Origin: an uncultured Oscillospiraceae bacterium
Lineage (GTDB): Bacteria > Bacillota > Clostridia > Oscillospirales > Oscillospiraceae
Direction of reading: 5' to 3'
NCBI GenBank assembly: GCA_934668605.1
Contig: CAKUNY010000006.1
Span: forward strand, 1-24,853
DNA length: 24,853 nt
Within the stretch, counting starts at the first letter, position 1. Each line of letters opens with the position of its first letter. A program made the position numbers and the translations under genes. The notes below the pieces were generated by a model, which worked only from the letters and a program-made list of their open reading frames with translations, did no database searches and was not told the DNA's origin. Positions 22,430-24,853 of this stretch are shown piece by piece.

Positions 22430-23567
22430 AGTGATGTCCGTCTTCGGCACAAGGCCGGAGGCAATCAAAATGGCGCCGCTCGTCAAGGAGCTCGAGCGCC
22501 GCGAAGAAATCGAATCCTACGTCTGCCTGACCGGCCAGCACCGCGAGATGCTGGACTCCGTCATGGAGATCTTTGACCTCAAGGCAGACTTTGACCTCAA
22601 TATCATGGAAAAGCGGCAGACGCTCGCCACGATCACGACGAAGACGCTTCTCGGGATGGAAAAGGTCTTCGAGGAAAAGAAGCCGGACCTTATCTTGGTG
22701 CACGGCGACACGTCCACAACGTTTGCAGGTGCTCTGGCGGCATTTTACCATCAGGTGAAGGTCGGACATGTCGAAGCGGGTCTTCGCACGTGGGATAAGT
22801 ATTCGCCCTTCCCGGAGGAAATGAACCGGACGTTAGTCGGCGATATTGCAGACCTTCATTTTTCGCCCACGAAGGCGAACGCGGAAAATCTCCGGCGCGA
22901 GTCGGTCATGGGAGACGTCTTCATCACCGGCAACACGGCGATCGACGCGATGCGCTATACGGTAAATAAGGACTTCCAATTCGGGATTCCGGAGCTGGAC
23001 AGCCTCGACTTTGCGGGAAAGCGCGTCATTGTCGTGACCTGCCATCGCCGGGAGAACTACGGCCAGCCCATGCAGGATATCATGCACGCGATTTTGGAGG
23101 TTGTAAATACCCATCCGGATGTGGAGGTCGTGTATCCGGTGCATTTGAGCCCCGTGGTGCGCGAGTGCGCGTTCCCGATTCTGGGCGGGCATGAGCGGAT
23201 TCACCTGATCGACCCGGTGAATGTAGAGCAGATGCACAACCTGATGTCCCGCTGCTATATGGTCATGACCGACTCCGGAGGACTTCAGGAGGAAGCGCCC
23301 GCGCTGGGAAAGCCCGTGCTTGTTATGCGCCGGGAGACAGAGCGGCCGGAGGCCGTCGCCGCCGGAACGGCAAAGCTTGCGGGTGTGGAAAAAGATACGA
23401 TTGTGAAGCTCGCGTCCGAGCTTCTCGACAGCCCTGACGCCTACGCGAAAATGGCAAAGGCCGTCAACCCTTACGGCGACGGTCATGCCAGCGCGCGCAT
23501 CGCGGACGCAATTTTGTGGCATTTCGGCGCGCGGGAGGAAAAGCCTGCGGATTTCTGCGCAGAATAA
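22416..23567 (+). CDS. mnaA: UDP-N-acetylglucosamine 2-epimerase (MnaA/WecB)
   Basis: This non-hydrolysing epimerase interconverts UDP-GlcNAc and UDP-ManNAc in the cytoplasm for wall polymer linkage units or capsule. The product has 383 residues in a GT-B-like fold. Motifs are VMSVFGTRPEAIKMAPL (residues 6-22), TGQHREMLD, LVHGDTSTTFAGALAAFY, VGHVEAGLRT, PFPEEMNR, VTCHRRENYG, PVHLSP, and TDSGGLQEEAPALGKPVLVMR followed by TERPE. ATG 22416 follows AGGAGGAGAAG and lies inside the tagO reading frame (14-base overlap), so the two are coupled. Longer upstream frames were rejected because they only re-read tagO. Confidence 0.96.
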   Translation: MQKIKVMSVFGTRPEAIKMAPLVKELERREEIESYVCLTGQHREMLDSVMEIFDLKADFDLNIMEKRQTLATITTKTLLGMEKVFEEKKPDLILVHGDTSTTFAGALAAFYHQVKVGHVEAGLRTWDKYSPFPEEMNRTLVGDIADLHFSPTKANAENLRRESVMGDVFITGNTAIDAMRYTVNKDFQFGIPELDSLDFAGKRVIVVTCHRRENYGQPMQDIMHAILEVVNTHPDVEVVYPVHLSPVVRECAFPILGGHERIHLIDPVNVEQMHNLMSRCYMVMTDSGGLQEEAPALGKPVLVMRRETERPEAVAAGTAKLAGVEKDTIVKLASELLDSPDAYAKMAKAVNPYGDGHASARIADAILWHFGAREEKPADFCAE

Positions 23568-23596
23568 GCCTGTTAGGATAAGGAAGGAGGTGCGAG

Positions 23597-24370
23597 TTGG
23601 AGCAGGAGCATAAAAACTTGAAACCGCTGCTTCTCGCAGCCGTCGCCGCCGTGACGGTGATCGCGATTCTGCTCGTCTTCTTTTTCAGCGGCGGCAGAAG
23701 CGAGAACGCGCAGACCATCATTCTGCCCGAGCCGCCCGCGCAGGAGCAGACGCCGGAGGAAGAGCAGCCGGAGGCAAGCCTCGCGGAGGTCACGCGGGAG
23801 AATGTGCAGAGCGTGCTGAAAAAAAGCGTCGCCCGCCCGTCGAGCTACCACCAGAGCATGCAGATCGTCATCACCTCTGGCGATGTCCAGCGCACGCAGA
23901 CGGCGGAGCTCTGGGTCAAAGGAGAGCTCATGAAGGCGCAGATCACGGACGAGCTGGAAACAAAGACGATTCTGGCCGACGCGACGACGCTCTATGTCTG
24001 GTATGACGAGGAAGAGCCTGTGCAGATGGCGCGCGGCGCGAGTATGCGTACGGACAATCTCGCGGGTATTCCGACCTACGAGCAGATTCAGGATTACGCG
24101 AAATCCCAGATCACGCAGGCCGCGTTCGTGACCCTTTCCGAGCAGGAGGCCGACTGCGTCTATGTCAGCGCGCAGGACGGAAGCGTCCGGCAGGACTACT
24201 GGGTGCGGCTCGACAGCGGACTTTTATGTAAGCAAACCATGACCGTTGGGGACGAGCTGGTCTACTTAATGGAGCAGACCGGACTGGAGATATTCCCGGA
24301 CAGCGACGAAGCCTTAGAGGGCGTATTTTGCCTGCCGGACGGCACGGAGCCGTTTTCTACAGAAGCATAA
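23597..24370 (+). CDS. Membrane-anchored LolA-like extracytoplasmic protein, function unknown
   Basis: The start is TTG 23597, five bases after a near-perfect Shine-Dalgarno AAGGAGGTG; no ATG is nearby. The 257-residue product has one N-terminal membrane anchor (about residues 11-31), a Pro/Glu/Gln-rich linker (about 40-65), and a beta-rich outer domain. The pattern SYHQSMQIVITSG, AELWVKGELMKAQI, ILADATTLYVWYDEEE and later QDYWVRLDSGLLCKQT resembles the LolA/RseB/YdcC fold: mutant strands, then a 'substrate' strand and a closing strand. This is my reading of the pattern, without a search. It follows mnaA by 29 bases, and its stop region overlaps the end of the convergent gene by 14 bases. Confidence 0.85.
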   Translation: MEQEHKNLKPLLLAAVAAVTVIAILLVFFFSGGRSENAQTIILPEPPAQEQTPEEEQPEASLAEVTRENVQSVLKKSVARPSSYHQSMQIVITSGDVQRTQTAELWVKGELMKAQITDELETKTILADATTLYVWYDEEEPVQMARGASMRTDNLAGIPTYEQIQDYAKSQITQAAFVTLSEQEADCVYVSAQDGSVRQDYWVRLDSGLLCKQTMTVGDELVYLMEQTGLEIFPDSDEALEGVFCLPDGTEPFSTEA

Positions 24371-24737
24371 CGGCGGCGACGGTTAAAAGAAGCGTCAGGC
24401 TGTCGTCCTCATCCGTCTCCATCAGAACCAATAGCAAAATCAGCAGCACCAGCAGATCTCCCGCGTCGATCCCCGGCGGCAGCAGCCTTCTCAGCGGCCG
24501 GTCAGGAGGGCACGCGGCAGGCGGAGGCGGCTTTTGCGGCGCGGGCGGATCTGCGCAGGAGGTTTCCGGCTTCAGCGGCTTTGGAGAAGCGGCCGGAGGC
24601 CTTGATGCGGGGCGCTCCATACGGGGCGGCTCCGGCGGCGAAGCGGGCTCCGATCGGTTTACAGACGGCGCATCCGGGACGACGGTGCGCTGAAACGTCC
24701 CATCCGGCGAGGGCGTGTATCGGTTATACATGCGCAT
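24357..24737 (-). CDS. Proline-rich protein with a C-terminal hydrophobic hairpin, unknown function
   Basis: The 126-residue product starts at 24737, five bases after AAAGGAG on the minus strand. Residues 1-25 are polar (RYTPSPDGTFQRT). Residues about 26-85 are highly proline-rich, with many Pro-Pro and Arg. The last 40 residues consist of GDLLVLLILLLVLM, the acidic turn ETDEDDS, and LTLLLTVAAVMLL, so the chain probably ends in a membrane hairpin or amphipathic pair. I do not recognise a family, though small clostridial proteins with a Leu-rich, Asp/Glu-broken ending are familiar. It follows the partial gene to its right by 11 bases, and converges on the LolA-like gene with a 14-base 3' overlap. 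Confidence 0.72.
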   Translation of the reverse strand: MRMYNRYTPSPDGTFQRTVVPDAPSVNRSEPASPPEPPRMERPASRPPAASPKPLKPETSCADPPAPQKPPPPAACPPDRPLRRLLPPGIDAGDLLVLLILLLVLMETDEDDSLTLLLTVAAVMLL

Positions 24738-24748
24738 GACTCCTTTCT

Positions 24749-24853
24749 CTACTCTTTTTGATCGCGGCCGCGCAGCGCTGCGCCTGCCAGACGCGAGATT
24801 CTGGCGGCCTGCATGGCGCGGTCGATTTTTTCGCGGCGCTCGGGCTTTAAAAA
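24749..24853 (-). CDS. C-terminal part of an unidentified gene, cut by the window edge
   Basis: The minus strand is open from the window edge to TAG (24749-24751) and gives 34 residues, basic and helical in look, containing PERREKIDRAMQAARISRLA and ending GRDQKE. The stop lies 11 bases before the next start and just upstream of its Shine-Dalgarno sequence, which is normal operon spacing. The family is not recognisable from this fragment. Confidence 0.55.
   Translation of the reverse strand, partial: FLKPERREKIDRAMQAARISRLAGAALRGRDQKE

Noticed and set aside
24328..24693. Plus-strand frame of 121 codons opposite the proline-rich gene
   Set aside because: It starts inside the LolA-like gene, has no ribosome-binding site and is low-complexity Gly/Ser/Ala, as expected opposite a proline-rich frame.

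Overview
The window looks like chromosome of an endospore-forming, anaerobe-type Firmicute, most likely a class Clostridia member of the Oscillospirales kind. This rests on the gene content (SpoIIR, SpoVAD, SpoVAE, AddAB, IreB, a T-box in front of pheS, a lipoprotein-alr-MazF cluster), the strong GGAGG ribosome-binding sites, the GC-rich coding sequence and the GTAGGGGCG-ended intergenic repeats. The species cannot be named from sequence alone. I saw no tRNA, rRNA, CRISPR array, insertion sequence or prophage gene.

Layout. (1) 1-8.6 kb, plus strand: the tail of an unidentified gene, ispE (isoprenoid precursors), spoIIR (forespore-to-mother-cell signal) enclosed by two terminator hairpins, then addB-addA, the double-strand-break repair helicase-nuclease. 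(2) 8.6-11.4 kb, minus strand: spoVAD-spoVAE (dipicolinic acid uptake into the spore), a 43-residue Ser/Asn/Gln-rich protein behind a forespore-type promoter, a conserved-looking 97-residue protein of unknown function with its own promoter and terminator, and ireB. (3) 11.5-15.3 kb, minus strand: pheS-pheT behind a Phe T-box leader. (4) 15.3-18.5 kb, plus strand: nnrD, a GerS/YdcC-type lipoprotein, alr and an endoribonuclease of the MazF family with no antitoxin gene beside it. (5) 18.7-20.2 kb, minus strand: gltX. (6) 20.2-24.4 kb, plus strand: trpS, tagO/wecA, mnaA/wecB and a membrane-anchored LolA-like protein. (7) 24.4-24.85 kb, minus strand: a proline-rich membrane protein and the tail of a further gene.

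How it fits together. Most genes are core functions: translation (pheST, gltX, trpS), envelope precursors (alr for D-alanine, tagO and mnaA for lipid-linked GlcNAc/ManNAc), metabolite repair (nnrD), DNA repair (addAB) and sporulation or germination (spoIIR, spoVAD/E, probably the small Ser/Asn/Gln-rich protein and the GerS/YdcC-type lipoprotein).

There is no obvious large new system. The best leads are smaller. A ~106-bp intergenic inverted repeat occurs twice, with the same core but different, internally matched arms. The two divergent promoter pairs (pheS/nnrD and gltX/trpS) have nearly the same architecture and share two sequence blocks. A tiny gene has a sigma-G-like promoter next to spoVAE. 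A terminator hairpin overlaps the spoIIR ribosome-binding site. The Walker A motif of AddB is lost.
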